The notes beneath the pieces were generated by a model. It saw only the letters and a program-made list of their open reading frames with translations. It did not search any database and was not told the DNA's origin. The translations under genes were made by a program, and so were the position numbers. From positions 62,001 through 126,000 of the forward strand of contig JAHEZQ010000009.1 of assembly GCA_023250955.1 (NCBI GenBank): 64,000 nt of DNA, read 5' to 3'. Origin of the DNA: Melioribacter sp. (GTDB taxonomy: Bacteria; Bacteroidota; Ignavibacteria; Ignavibacteriales; Melioribacteraceae). Below, in pieces: positions 44,588-53,703 of the stretch (positions are counted from its first letter, which is position 1; every line of letters starts with the position of its first letter).

Positions 44588-46965
44588 TGCAAACTTCCTC
44601 TTTTCACTTCAACTGGTCTTAGCTTTTTACCTAACAAAACTTCTTCGAGGTTCAGTGGTAAACTGAAAAATCTTTTTCCAAGAGCATTGCTTACAGCATT
44701 TGAAATTGCTGCTGCTGTTAATTCCAAGGTCGGTTCACCTAAAGACTTAGCTCCCCATGGTCCGTAGATTTCTTTTCCTTCAACAAAGATTGGTTTTATT
44801 TCTCCGATATCTTTTGCTGTTAGAATTAAATACTGATCAAAATTTAATTCACGTATCAATCCATTTTCCGTTGTGGCTTCCTCCAAAATTCCATAACCAG
44901 CTCCTTGTGTAACACCGCCGTATATTTGTCCTTCAGCACCAAGTTTATTTATCACTGTCCCGGGATCGTGTACTGCTGTGATTTTATCTAGATAAACTTC
45001 ACCTGTTCCAAGATTAACACTAACTTCTGCTACCTGGCATCCATACACATAAGTAAAATAAGCGTCTCCCTGCCCGGTATGCTCATTCCAATCAACGTTT
45101 GGACTTTTATACCAGCCGATTGTTGCAAGATTTACTCCGCGGTTTGTTGCGAGTTTGCATAGATCCTTATAAGTTGTCAGTTGCCGGTTGTCAGTTGTCA
45201 GTATTTTATTATCATGAAAAATTATCTCATCACTATTTTTTAACTTCCATTCGGCACGAATTAATTCTTCAAGGCGTCCGCGCAAAATTTCTGCGGCATT
45301 TTTAACAGCGCCGCCGCCCATCAAAGTTGCACGCGATGCAACTGTCGGTCCGCTATCCGGCACCCGTGACGTATCTGTTTCAAGATAAAAAATATTGTCA
45401 GTTGTAATTCCTAATTCTTCCGCAACAATTATAGAAAATGTTGTTCGTAATCCTTGTCCGTTTTCCGCAAGCCCTGAAAGCAAATAAACTGATCCATCAT
45501 TTTGAATTGAGAGATAGCATGCGGCGGCATCAATTCCTTCTGCGCCGAGCGAACAGCCTCGGTAGCTCGCGGCGAGTCCAATTCCTTTTTTAATAAGTTG
45601 ATCAGGCTCAATGAATTGTGAATCATTAAAAACCGGTTTGGTGAAATCATATTTTTGAATTATTGATTTATCTTTTTTGTACTTCTTCCATTTATTTTGA
45701 AAATCAGTTTCCTTAGCTGCAGTATCCAAAACAGTTAAAAGATTTACATCATGGTTCTGAAGTTTTTGTCCGGTTGCAGTTATTGATCCAGCTTTCAATC
45801 CGTTAATTTTTCTTACCTCAACTGGATCAATTCCAAGCTGAAGTGCGATTTCATCCATTAAGGATTCGTTTGCGAAGATTGGTTGAGGCGAACCGAATCC
45901 TCTCATTGCGCCGGTGTATGGATTATTCGTATAAACCGCACGCACATCGGTATGAACATTTTCAATTTCATACGGTCCGGTTGCCTGGACAACAGAACGC
46001 CAAGTTACAAACGGACTCATCGAGCAGTAAGCTCCGCCGTCGGCAAGAATATCAATCTTCATCGCTTTTATCTTGCCGTTATTTTTGAAACCAACTTTGT
46101 AATTTAAAATGTATGGATGGCGTTTATATGATTCTAATATTGACTCTTCTCTTGTGTAACGGATTTTTACCGGACGATTAACTTTGATCGCCGCTACAGC
46201 GGCGCGCGCAGAAAGAATACACATAGTATCATCCTTTCCGCCGAAAGACCCACCAAGTTGCGCTTGAATTACTTGTACTTTATCTAACGGAAGATTTACA
46301 ACCGCAGCTATAATTCTTCTTGCACTAAAAGGATTTTGAATACTGCCGATGATTTTTATTCCATTCTGTCCCAGTGGAATTGCAATAACTGCTTCTGGTT
46401 CAATGTAAGCATGCTCAATTAATTGCGTTGTATAAGTTTGCTCTAATATATGATCGCTCTCGGCAAATCCTTTTTCAATATTTCCTTTGCGCAAAGGATG
46501 ATGAATGATGAGATTACTTCCAAGTTCAGGATGAATTAATATTGCATCTGGTTCAAGTGATTTTCTTGGATCTGTCAATGTTTGAAGGGGCGTGTATTTA
46601 ACTTTTATTTTGGATAGTGCTAAGCGCAGTCTAGCCACATCCTCACCAACTAACATTGCAAGAACATCTCCCGGTGTTACAATTACCTCATCACAGAAAA
46701 TCGGCTGATCGTTTTTGATCATTCCAACTTTCTTGGCACCTGGTATATCCGCAAATGTAATTATCGAATTGACCGCTTGATCGTTTTCTACTTCCGAATA
46801 ATTAATCGAATTGATTTTTGCGTGAGTCTCAGGAATTCTAAGCATAACTGCATGAAGCATTCCATCAAATTTATAATCATCGGCAAACTTAGCTCGACCG
46901 GTAATTTTATCGAATCCGTCTTCACGAATTATTGGTTTGCCTACAACAGAAAATTCTTTTTTCAT
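44584..46965 (-). CDS. Molybdenum hydroxylase molybdopterin-binding subunit (XdhD/xanthine-dehydrogenase-like)
   Basis: 793 residues. FGGKDDTMC and AMRGFGSPQP are the Mo-cofactor loops, and the catalytic Glu is in SLGEPTLELTAAAISNAV. Likely hydroxylates a purine (xanthine, hypoxanthine or urate interconversion) or a related heterocycle. The tandem with FAD and 2Fe-2S subunits gives a complete enzyme. The ACTGACAAC-type repeat is inserted at 45172-45202 (encoding LTTDNRQLTTYK), near residue 600. A related enzyme is encoded at 49.9-53.6 kb. Confidence 0.94.
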   Translation of the reverse strand: MKKEFSVVGKPIIREDGFDKITGRAKFADDYKFDGMLHAVMLRIPETHAKINSINYSEVENDQAVNSIITFADIPGAKKVGMIKNDQPIFCDEVIVTPGDVLAMLVGEDVARLRLALSKIKVKYTPLQTLTDPRKSLEPDAILIHPELGSNLIIHHPLRKGNIEKGFAESDHILEQTYTTQLIEHAYIEPEAVIAIPLGQNGIKIIGSIQNPFSARRIIAAVVNLPLDKVQVIQAQLGGSFGGKDDTMCILSARAAVAAIKVNRPVKIRYTREESILESYKRHPYILNYKVGFKNNGKIKAMKIDILADGGAYCSMSPFVTWRSVVQATGPYEIENVHTDVRAVYTNNPYTGAMRGFGSPQPIFANESLMDEIALQLGIDPVEVRKINGLKAGSITATGQKLQNHDVNLLTVLDTAAKETDFQNKWKKYKKDKSIIQKYDFTKPVFNDSQFIEPDQLIKKGIGLAASYRGCSLGAEGIDAAACYLSIQNDGSVYLLSGLAENGQGLRTTFSIIVAEELGITTDNIFYLETDTSRVPDSGPTVASRATLMGGGAVKNAAEILRGRLEELIRAEWKLKNSDEIIFHDNKILTTDNRQLTTYKDLCKLATNRGVNLATIGWYKSPNVDWNEHTGQGDAYFTYVYGCQVAEVSVNLGTGEVYLDKITAVHDPGTVINKLGAEGQIYGGVTQGAGYGILEEATTENGLIRELNFDQYLILTAKDIGEIKPIFVEGKEIYGPWGAKSLGEPTLELTAAAISNAVSNALGKRFFSLPLNLEEVLLGKKLRPVEVKRGSLQ
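45172..45202. repeat. ACTGACAAC-type repeat inside a molybdenum hydroxylase gene
   Basis: On the minus strand ACTGACAACTGACAACCGG followed by CAACTGACAACT, in frame, encoding LTTDNRQLTTY. Shares its unit with 30632-30661. Confidence 0.65.
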
Positions 46966-46978
46966 TAATCCTCATCCA

Positions 46979-47066
46979 GTCATTCTGAGTACAGACAAGG
47001 TCTGTGCGAAGAATCGCACATTAATAAATTTGAGATTCTTCAGTCGTTACACTCCTTCAGAATGAC
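46979..47066. repeat. Dispersed palindromic element
   Basis: GTCATTCTGAGTACAG at the left and CTCCTTCAGAATGAC at the right; the inner parts GAAGAATCG and GAGATTCTTCAGTCG also pair. It is the same family as 36464-36507 and 36761-36833. It fills the gap between ssnA and the molybdenum-hydroxylase large subunit. Confidence 0.8.
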
Positions 47067-47070
47067 ACAA

Positions 47071-48402
47071 TCATTTTATTTGATGGAATAACCTTTCACC
47101 TTGAACATAAATCTCGTTTTTGATTTTGCTTTCATCAATACCAATAAGTTGAAATTCTTTCATTAAAAAACTTCCATTCTGTACAACAGTTTGGATTGGA
47201 TATTCCAACATACCGAAAATGAAATGTCCCCAGAAATTTTCCTTTGTGAGTGGAGTAGGAGGAACATAATCCCAAACGATTAGGTCAGCACGGTCGTTTT
47301 CATTGAGCGTTGCAAAATCCGGGAAATATTTTTTAGCAAACCCAATCTGATCGAAATAAATCTTTTTTATAAGTGCTGTCGCTTGATCTCCGCTGATGCC
47401 TTGATCTCTAAAAGTTAAGAACATTTGTTTAAGTGAACGGGAAATGTTTGAGTGCATGCCGTCTGTTCCGGCTAATAGCGGAATACTTTTGGGAATCTTG
47501 CTGAAATTCGGAACACCGACAGAATTATTCATATTCGAATCAAGACAAAACGCAATTGCGCTTTCCGACTCGCTGATCTTGTCATAATCTCTTTCTTTTA
47601 GATGAACGCCATGAACTAAAATACTTTTATCATTCATAAGTTTAAATTTTTTCAAGCGGCTAACAGGTAACGAGCCGGTGTATTCAACACTTAATCTATT
47701 ATCACTTTGATCTTCGGCGACATGAATATGAATTCCCCAATCAGATTTCATAAGCATTTTTGATTCGAGGAGAAGATCATCTGAAAGTGTAAACGATGCA
47801 TGCAAACCCAGCATTGCATGGAAATCTTCGTTCATTTGAAACGAGTAAAACTCTTTGTTCTCTGACAATCCTTTTAATGCATTGTCGAGACCGTTTCTAT
47901 CCGTACTTTCGAAACAAAGCACACCGCGTAATTTAAAATCATTTAATACATTTTTTATTGTTTTCAAACTTCCTGCAATTTCGTTTTGCGATGAGTGATG
48001 ATCAAAAATATATGTTACACCGCTTCGGATTGATTCAATCGCAGCCATTTGTGCTGAAGCAGTTATCATTTCCATGTCAAGCACACGGTCGAGTTTCCAC
48101 CAAAGGTTTTTTAGAACGTTCTGGAAATTATCAAACTTGCCTTTGAGCGGTAAACCTTTAGCAAGTCGGGAATAAATGTGATCGTGGAAGTTTACTAATG
48201 GAATTGTTACTACTCTTCCATACGCATTGAAAGAATCTTTATTAACCTTATCGGGATTTTTCAAATAAATATGAAAATATTTAGGACGGATTTTAGAGAT
48301 TTTTCCATCGCTTACAACTATGTCACCAAAGAAAGGAATTATCTCGTTTTCTACAATTGTACAGATCCAAGCATTTTCGATTGTTAGATTTTTTGTTTTC
48401 AT
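47071..48402 (-). CDS. ssnA: SsnA-like aminohydrolase
   Basis: 443 residues, amidohydrolase superfamily. Metal-site motifs: VTIPLVNFHDHIYSRLAKG (HxH), HIHVAEDQSD, and AGTDGMHSN. SsnA belongs to the purine/ureide cluster and is thought to deaminate or open a purine-derived ring. It ends 5 bases short of the palindromic element and starts 18 bases after the PLP-enzyme stop. Confidence 0.92.
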   Translation of the reverse strand: MKTKNLTIENAWICTIVENEIIPFFGDIVVSDGKISKIRPKYFHIYLKNPDKVNKDSFNAYGRVVTIPLVNFHDHIYSRLAKGLPLKGKFDNFQNVLKNLWWKLDRVLDMEMITASAQMAAIESIRSGVTYIFDHHSSQNEIAGSLKTIKNVLNDFKLRGVLCFESTDRNGLDNALKGLSENKEFYSFQMNEDFHAMLGLHASFTLSDDLLLESKMLMKSDWGIHIHVAEDQSDNRLSVEYTGSLPVSRLKKFKLMNDKSILVHGVHLKERDYDKISESESAIAFCLDSNMNNSVGVPNFSKIPKSIPLLAGTDGMHSNISRSLKQMFLTFRDQGISGDQATALIKKIYFDQIGFAKKYFPDFATLNENDRADLIVWDYVPPTPLTKENFWGHFIFGMLEYPIQTVVQNGSFLMKEFQLIGIDESKIKNEIYVQGERLFHQIK

Positions 48403-48420
48403 ATATTATTAATCAAGGTT

Positions 48421-49887
48421 CTATTTTGTTAACCCAACCTGTTTATTAAAATCATCAATTAGTTTATCCCACACTGGAACAATAGCAAATTTTTCCTCCC
48501 AATAATTTTCATCATACCATTGAGCATTTAGTTCTTCAACTGATTTACCCTGTTGTTCAACCCAGGTAAAATATTTTAAGTTGTGAATCCGTTTCTTGTC
48601 GTAATAGTTCAACTCGCTAAAATAATCAATCGTTTGTTTCTTGATTACTGAAGTCCAGTCAACTTCACTTTGGCGATCTGAATATTTTCCCCATTCTTGG
48701 TTCATTTCTTCCAAACGCGAGTTATACATTTCTTTCGAATCAGTGAAGATAGTAAAAATGATATCATTCTCATTCATCTCGTAATACTTTGCAAGCTTAA
48801 TTGAACTAAGCATATTGCTGATTGAAGAAACTCCGAGCCATGGTAATTTTGATATAACTTTTTCTTTCACTCCATTCTTGCGCATCCATTCTTGTCCGGT
48901 GGGCTCATTGAACAATCTTAAAATCCTCAAGGGATCTTCATCGTTAATAGCGGCAACACAATCTGTGTTTTTTACATTGTGAATCCACGGTATATGTTTA
49001 TCACCAATGCCTTCAATGCGGTGGGCTCCATAACCGTTCATAAGTAATGTTGGACATTGCAGTGCTTCTGACGCAACAATTTTTATTTGCGGAAATACCT
49101 CGCGTAGATAATCGCCCGCACCGATCGTTCCGGCAGATCCGGTTGCACTTACATATCCGCTAACTCTCTGGTTTTCTTTTTTAATTTGATTAAAAAGTTT
49201 TTCGATTGTTGAACCGGTAACAGTGTAGTGCCAAATCGTATTTCCAAATTGGTCGAATTGATTGAAGATAACATACTCATCGCTCTTACTTTCTAACTCA
49301 TGACATTTATCATAAATTTCTTTTACATTACTTTCACATCCGGGTGTTGCATAAATTTCTGCACCCATATCTTTCAACCAATTAAATCTTTCTTTGCTCA
49401 TCTCTTCAGGAAGAATTGCTACTCCGTGAACAGACAATAAGCGCGAATTAAAAACTCCACCGCGGCAATAATTCCCGGTTGATGGCCAAACAGCTTTATG
49501 ATATTCAGGATTGAATTTTCCAGTTATCAAATAAGGAACAAGACAACCGTATGAGGCGCCGACTTTGTGTGCGCCTGTGGGAAAAAATTTACCCACCAAA
49601 CCAATTATACGTGCTTTAACTCCGGTAATTTCTTTTGGTATTTCTAAAAAATTTATTCCGCCTATCTTTCCAGTGACAGAATCATTCTGCCAATTGATGC
49701 GGAATAGATTAAGCGGATCTGTTTCCTGCATGTCAACTTTAGGAAGCTTATCTTGAATTTTTTTAGAAATTGTTTCCGGATTTTTCATTTCGGTGAATTT
49801 CGGAAGAATTATTTTTTGTTTCTTACATCGTTCAACGGTCTTTTTCAGAAATTCTTTGTTCTCAATCTGCCATAACCAACTGTTCAT
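48421..49887 (-). CDS. PLP-dependent fold-type II enzyme, lyase-like
   Basis: 488 residues. PLP lysine in GKFFPTGAHKVGASYG; the phosphate loop is ATGSAGTIGAG. It differs from YgeX (diaminopropionate ammonia-lyase), whose N-terminus has KDESKRFGLNAFK. Its start overlaps, as ATGA, a reading-frame tail of the xdh large subunit that lies beyond an in-frame stop (see 49983). It probably acts on an amino acid formed in the purine pathway, as inferred from context. Confidence 0.8.
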   Translation of the reverse strand: MNSWLWQIENKEFLKKTVERCKKQKIILPKFTEMKNPETISKKIQDKLPKVDMQETDPLNLFRINWQNDSVTGKIGGINFLEIPKEITGVKARIIGLVGKFFPTGAHKVGASYGCLVPYLITGKFNPEYHKAVWPSTGNYCRGGVFNSRLLSVHGVAILPEEMSKERFNWLKDMGAEIYATPGCESNVKEIYDKCHELESKSDEYVIFNQFDQFGNTIWHYTVTGSTIEKLFNQIKKENQRVSGYVSATGSAGTIGAGDYLREVFPQIKIVASEALQCPTLLMNGYGAHRIEGIGDKHIPWIHNVKNTDCVAAINDEDPLRILRLFNEPTGQEWMRKNGVKEKVISKLPWLGVSSISNMLSSIKLAKYYEMNENDIIFTIFTDSKEMYNSRLEEMNQEWGKYSDRQSEVDWTSVIKKQTIDYFSELNYYDKKRIHNLKYFTWVEQQGKSVEELNAQWYDENYWEEKFAIVPVWDKLIDDFNKQVGLTK

Positions 49888-49982
49888 CCTTTCTCCTGGT
49901 GTTTTGGTGTATTGTATAATGTAAGCAAAACTTTTTCCGGTGTAAGCGGTGCTGAAAAATTCATTTCGAGATTTGGTTTAAA
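49884..49982 (-). other. Out-of-CDS C-terminal tail of the xanthine-dehydrogenase large subunit
   Basis: Beyond the TAA at 49985-49983, the same frame stays open for 32 codons: FKPNLEMNFSAPLTPEKVLL, then TLYNTPKHQEKG. This has the usual end of molybdenum hydroxylases (FNP..E...PATPEKVL). Its TGA (49886-49884) overlaps the next gene's ATG by ATGA. So the original gene probably ended here. Confidence 0.8.
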
Positions 49983-52160
49983 TTATCTCATTGCATTCAT
50001 TAAAGCAAAGTAAACGCCAATGCCGTACATTAATGGCGGTTCACCGATAGCTTTGGAATTGTTAGGTCCGAATGGATTTGAAACATTTTCCAGAAAATGA
50101 ATTTTCATTTCTTTGGGAACTGCATGTATATCTGGAATCTTATATGTTGAAAGTGCATCCGTTAATAATTTTCCTTCGCTGTTCCATTTCAATTCTTCCA
50201 TTGTCATCCATCCGATTCCTTGTACGATTCCTCCTTCGGCCTGACCCAAATCTATTGTCTTGTTAATCGTATCACCGAAATCATGAACAACTTTCACCGA
50301 ATCAACTTCATATATACCTCTTAAACAATCCAGAGTTACTTCCATAATACCAACTCCGTATGAATGGTAAGCAAACGGTTCACCTTTATTTGTTTTCTTA
50401 TTGAAGTAAATATTCGGCGTTGAATGGTGTGCTTGTGCAGTTAAACTGATTCGTTTTTGATAAGCGATGTTGACTAATTTTGTAAAAGTTAAATCTGTTT
50501 TATCGTTCTTATAAAAAACCATTTCGTTTTTAAGAACAATACGGGAAGTTTTGTACAACTTTAATTCATCGGCTGCAACTTTTTTAAGACGTTCAATCAA
50601 AATTTTACAAGCATCTATAACTGCAAAACCATTTAGGTCTGTACCTTTGCTTGCAGCAGTCGCCGAAGTATTTGAAACACGTGAAGTATTTGTTGAATCA
50701 ATACGAATTCTTTCAATGTTGATTGAGAGTTCGTTTGCTGCAATTATTCTTAATTTTTCATTAACGCCCTGTCCCATCTCGATTGCGGCAGAACTAATAC
50801 TTACACTACCATCGGTGTAAATATGAAGCAGTGCTGAAGCTTGATTCAAAAATGTTGTAGTGAAAGAGATTCCGAAAGTGACCGGCATTATTGCTGCACC
50901 TTTTTTCACCAATTTATTTTTTGAATTAAACTCACGAATTCTATCAAAAACTTCTTCAGGTTTATATTTTTCTTCAACTCCAGCAAAGCATTTTTTGATA
51001 TTGCAATTCAAAGTTTTTTGTCCGTAAGGGAATTCATTTCCTTCTTTTAATAAATTTATTTTCTGAATCTCGGATGGATCAATCCCAAGTTCTTTTGCTG
51101 CTTTGTAAATAGCAGATTCAATCACAAACATTCCTTGTGGTCCGCCGAATCCTCTGAATGCAGTAAAAGGAGTAAGATTAGTTTTACAGCTTAATGCAGT
51201 AGCTTTTACATTTGGAATGAAATAAGAATTTGTACAATGGAAAAGTGTACGATCTAAGATTGCTGGTGAAAGATCAGCTGCCGCACCGGCATTCTGATAA
51301 AAAGTTACATCGTAAGCAAGAATTTTTCCATTCTTAGTTAACCCGATTTTGAAATCAGAAGAATAAGGATGCCGTTTGCCTGTAATTCTAATATCTTCCT
51401 GACGCGGTAAAATTATTTTAACCGGTTTATTTAATTTCAATGCGGCTAAAGCTGCCATAATAGCCCACGCAGTTGCTTGATCTTCTTTACCGCCAAATCC
51501 TCCGCCAAGTCTTGTAACATCTACTTCAATTTTGTGCATTGGCAGATCAAGAACTCTTGCTGCTGTACGTTGAACTGTTGTTGGACCCTGTGTAGATGAA
51601 ATTATTTTTATTCCCCCGCCTTCAATAGGAAAAGCTAACGATCCTTGTGTTTCAAGATAAAGATGCTCTTGTCCGCCGTTTTCGACTGTTCCTTCAAATA
51701 TGTAGTCGCATTTTTTCCAAGCTTTATTAATATTCCCGAGCTCAAATATTCTTTGTGGAATTATTAATTCACCTTTTTCTGCTGCTTCTCGGGGATCAAA
51801 GACAGCGGGAAGTTTTTCAAATACACACTTAATTTTTTTTGCAGCATCGTGTGCTTGAAGAAAAGATTCTGCAATTACCAAAGCAATTGGATGACCTATA
51901 AAGTGAACAAACTCTTCCGCAAATAGATCCTCATCTTGAACTATTCCGCCAATCTGATTTTCGCCCGGAATATCTTTTGCAGATATAATTCCTTTAACTC
52001 CATGTACATGTAAAGCTTCTTCGAAATCTATACTTAAAATTTTTCCGTGTGCTATAGAAGAATAATAAACATAACCGTACAAGGTTCCTTGCGGAGACAC
52101 AATGTCATCAACAAAGAGAGATTCACCGCGAACATGTCTTGTAGAGTCAACGTTTCTCAA
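49983..52160 (-). CDS. Xanthine-dehydrogenase-like molybdopterin subunit, truncated by TAA
   Basis: 725 residues to the in-frame TAA at 49983-49985. Mo-cofactor loops FGGKEDQATAWA and AFRGFGGPQG; catalytic Glu in AIGEPPLMYGIGVYFALM. It resembles the XdhB subunit of two-subunit bacterial xanthine dehydrogenases. The conserved 32-residue C-terminal tail follows the TAA in the same frame. It could be truncated yet active, read through, or a sequence error. It overlaps the small subunit (upstream) by 4 bases. Confidence 0.9.
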   Translation of the reverse strand: MRNVDSTRHVRGESLFVDDIVSPQGTLYGYVYYSSIAHGKILSIDFEEALHVHGVKGIISAKDIPGENQIGGIVQDEDLFAEEFVHFIGHPIALVIAESFLQAHDAAKKIKCVFEKLPAVFDPREAAEKGELIIPQRIFELGNINKAWKKCDYIFEGTVENGGQEHLYLETQGSLAFPIEGGGIKIISSTQGPTTVQRTAARVLDLPMHKIEVDVTRLGGGFGGKEDQATAWAIMAALAALKLNKPVKIILPRQEDIRITGKRHPYSSDFKIGLTKNGKILAYDVTFYQNAGAAADLSPAILDRTLFHCTNSYFIPNVKATALSCKTNLTPFTAFRGFGGPQGMFVIESAIYKAAKELGIDPSEIQKINLLKEGNEFPYGQKTLNCNIKKCFAGVEEKYKPEEVFDRIREFNSKNKLVKKGAAIMPVTFGISFTTTFLNQASALLHIYTDGSVSISSAAIEMGQGVNEKLRIIAANELSINIERIRIDSTNTSRVSNTSATAASKGTDLNGFAVIDACKILIERLKKVAADELKLYKTSRIVLKNEMVFYKNDKTDLTFTKLVNIAYQKRISLTAQAHHSTPNIYFNKKTNKGEPFAYHSYGVGIMEVTLDCLRGIYEVDSVKVVHDFGDTINKTIDLGQAEGGIVQGIGWMTMEELKWNSEGKLLTDALSTYKIPDIHAVPKEMKIHFLENVSNPFGPNNSKAIGEPPLMYGIGVYFALMNAMR

Positions 52161-53566
52161 AGCAGTTTCTCCGGATCAACTAATTGCGGAAATAGTTTTA
52201 GAAAATGTGCAAATAATAATTGTCGTAATAATAAACTTTTATACTCAGCAGAACCGCGTGCATCACTGATTGGTGAAATCTCTTTTGATGAAATTTCTGC
52301 TGCATTTTTTATCGTTTCTGTATTAATCGTTTTGTTCCTTAAATAGTTACATGTGTTGTTAAGGTATAACGGAATTGGGGCTACTCCCCCGGCTGAAATA
52401 TGAATCGTTGTTATTTTTCCGGATTTTAATTCCATATAGATTGATGAATTCACACTTGCTATATCAAGATAAGTGCGTTTAGAAATTTTTTCAAAATTAA
52501 AGAATGAATTTTTTGAAGGGATTTGAAAAGATACTTTTTCAACAATTTCATTTTTCTTCTTATCTAATGATTTATAACCCTTGTAAAAATTTTTTAGAAG
52601 GATTAATCTTTTCTTTTTTCCGTCTCTCAAATGAACAGTTGAGTTAAGAGCAAGGAGTATATTGACCATATCTCCTATTGGAGAAGCATTAACTATATTC
52701 CCCCCTATTGTTGCCCTATTGCGGATTGGAAGAGAACCAAAAAGACTTAAATAGTTGTCCCATTGAGGGAAATATTTTTGAAGAAGTTTAGATGATTTTG
52801 TCTCCTCGATAGTTGTAGCCGAACCAATATTAATTTGTTTCCCCATCTTAGAAATACCGGCAAGCTTTTTATCTTGTGAAATTAAATTTCCTTTACTACT
52901 GACTAAACTTTCCCACCTTTGAACATAAAGATCTGTTCCACCAGAAATAACAATGCTAGATTTGTTATCAACTGATTTATGATTTTCAGAAATTTTCTCA
53001 AGTCGTTTTTTTATATCATGAAAATAAATGGGAATAAATTTTAACGAGATTAGATTTTCAAGATGATTTCTGTCATCTGATTTTCCATCTTCAAATATAG
53101 AAATTGAATCGGAGGCTGCTCGTTTAATCCCACCATAACCGGTGCATCGGCAGACATTTCCGCCAAGTGATTCTATTGCATCATCTGGATTAAGACTTAA
53201 GTTGTTCAAAAAATATCCAGTCATAGAAACAACAAATCCTGGAGTACAAAATCCGCATTGAGTACCACCTTCATCAACCATTGTTGCTTGAACAGGTGAA
53301 AGTTCTTTTTGATTAATTCCTTCAACAGTTACAACGTGTTTGCCGTTGGCATCACCTAACGGCATTAAGCATGAGTTAACAGATTTATATTTCACAGTTC
53401 CTTTAACCAACTCGCCAAGCAGAATCGTACAAGCGCCGCAATCACCTTCTCTGCACCCTTCTTTAGTTCCGGTTAACATTTTTTCTTTTCTTATGAAATC
53501 CAGAAGAACGGTTGTGGGAAACAAATCAGTAGAAATATTAAGATCATTAAGAATAAAGTTGATCAT
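52157..53566 (-). CDS. Xanthine-dehydrogenase-like small subunit (2Fe-2S and FAD)
   Basis: 469 residues. N-terminal 2Fe-2S motifs GCREGDCGACTILLGE, CGFCTPGFVVSM and NVCRCTGYGG; then FAD domain with ISGGTDLYVQ and GSLPIRNRATIGGNIVNASPIGD. This two-domain layout is that of XdhA in bacteria that encode a heterodimer. ATG has GAGG five bases upstream, next to an inverted repeat. First gene of the leftward xdh-PLP-ssnA-hydroxylase operon. Confidence 0.93.
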   Translation of the reverse strand: MINFILNDLNISTDLFPTTVLLDFIRKEKMLTGTKEGCREGDCGACTILLGELVKGTVKYKSVNSCLMPLGDANGKHVVTVEGINQKELSPVQATMVDEGGTQCGFCTPGFVVSMTGYFLNNLSLNPDDAIESLGGNVCRCTGYGGIKRAASDSISIFEDGKSDDRNHLENLISLKFIPIYFHDIKKRLEKISENHKSVDNKSSIVISGGTDLYVQRWESLVSSKGNLISQDKKLAGISKMGKQINIGSATTIEETKSSKLLQKYFPQWDNYLSLFGSLPIRNRATIGGNIVNASPIGDMVNILLALNSTVHLRDGKKKRLILLKNFYKGYKSLDKKKNEIVEKVSFQIPSKNSFFNFEKISKRTYLDIASVNSSIYMELKSGKITTIHISAGGVAPIPLYLNNTCNYLRNKTINTETIKNAAEISSKEISPISDARGSAEYKSLLLRQLLFAHFLKLFPQLVDPEKLL

Positions 53567-53575
53567 TTAAACCTC

Positions 53576-53593
53576 AGTGGAATAATATCCACT
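53576..53593. promoter_or_regulatory. Inverted repeat next to the xdhA-like ribosome site
   Basis: AGTGGA-ATAATA-TCCACT, a 6-bp perfect stem. On the minus strand it lies directly 5' of the GAGG ribosome site (53575-53572) of the operon's first gene, so it could be an operator or a translation-controlling hairpin. Confidence 0.45.
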
Positions 53594-53703
53594 AATGGTA
53601 CAGCAATAACAGAAATAAATATCTTACTTATCAAAAAATTAACATTTTGGAATGCCGAAATCAAAAACTTAATTTTATATGCAAATAATCTAATTCGGGA
53701 TAA

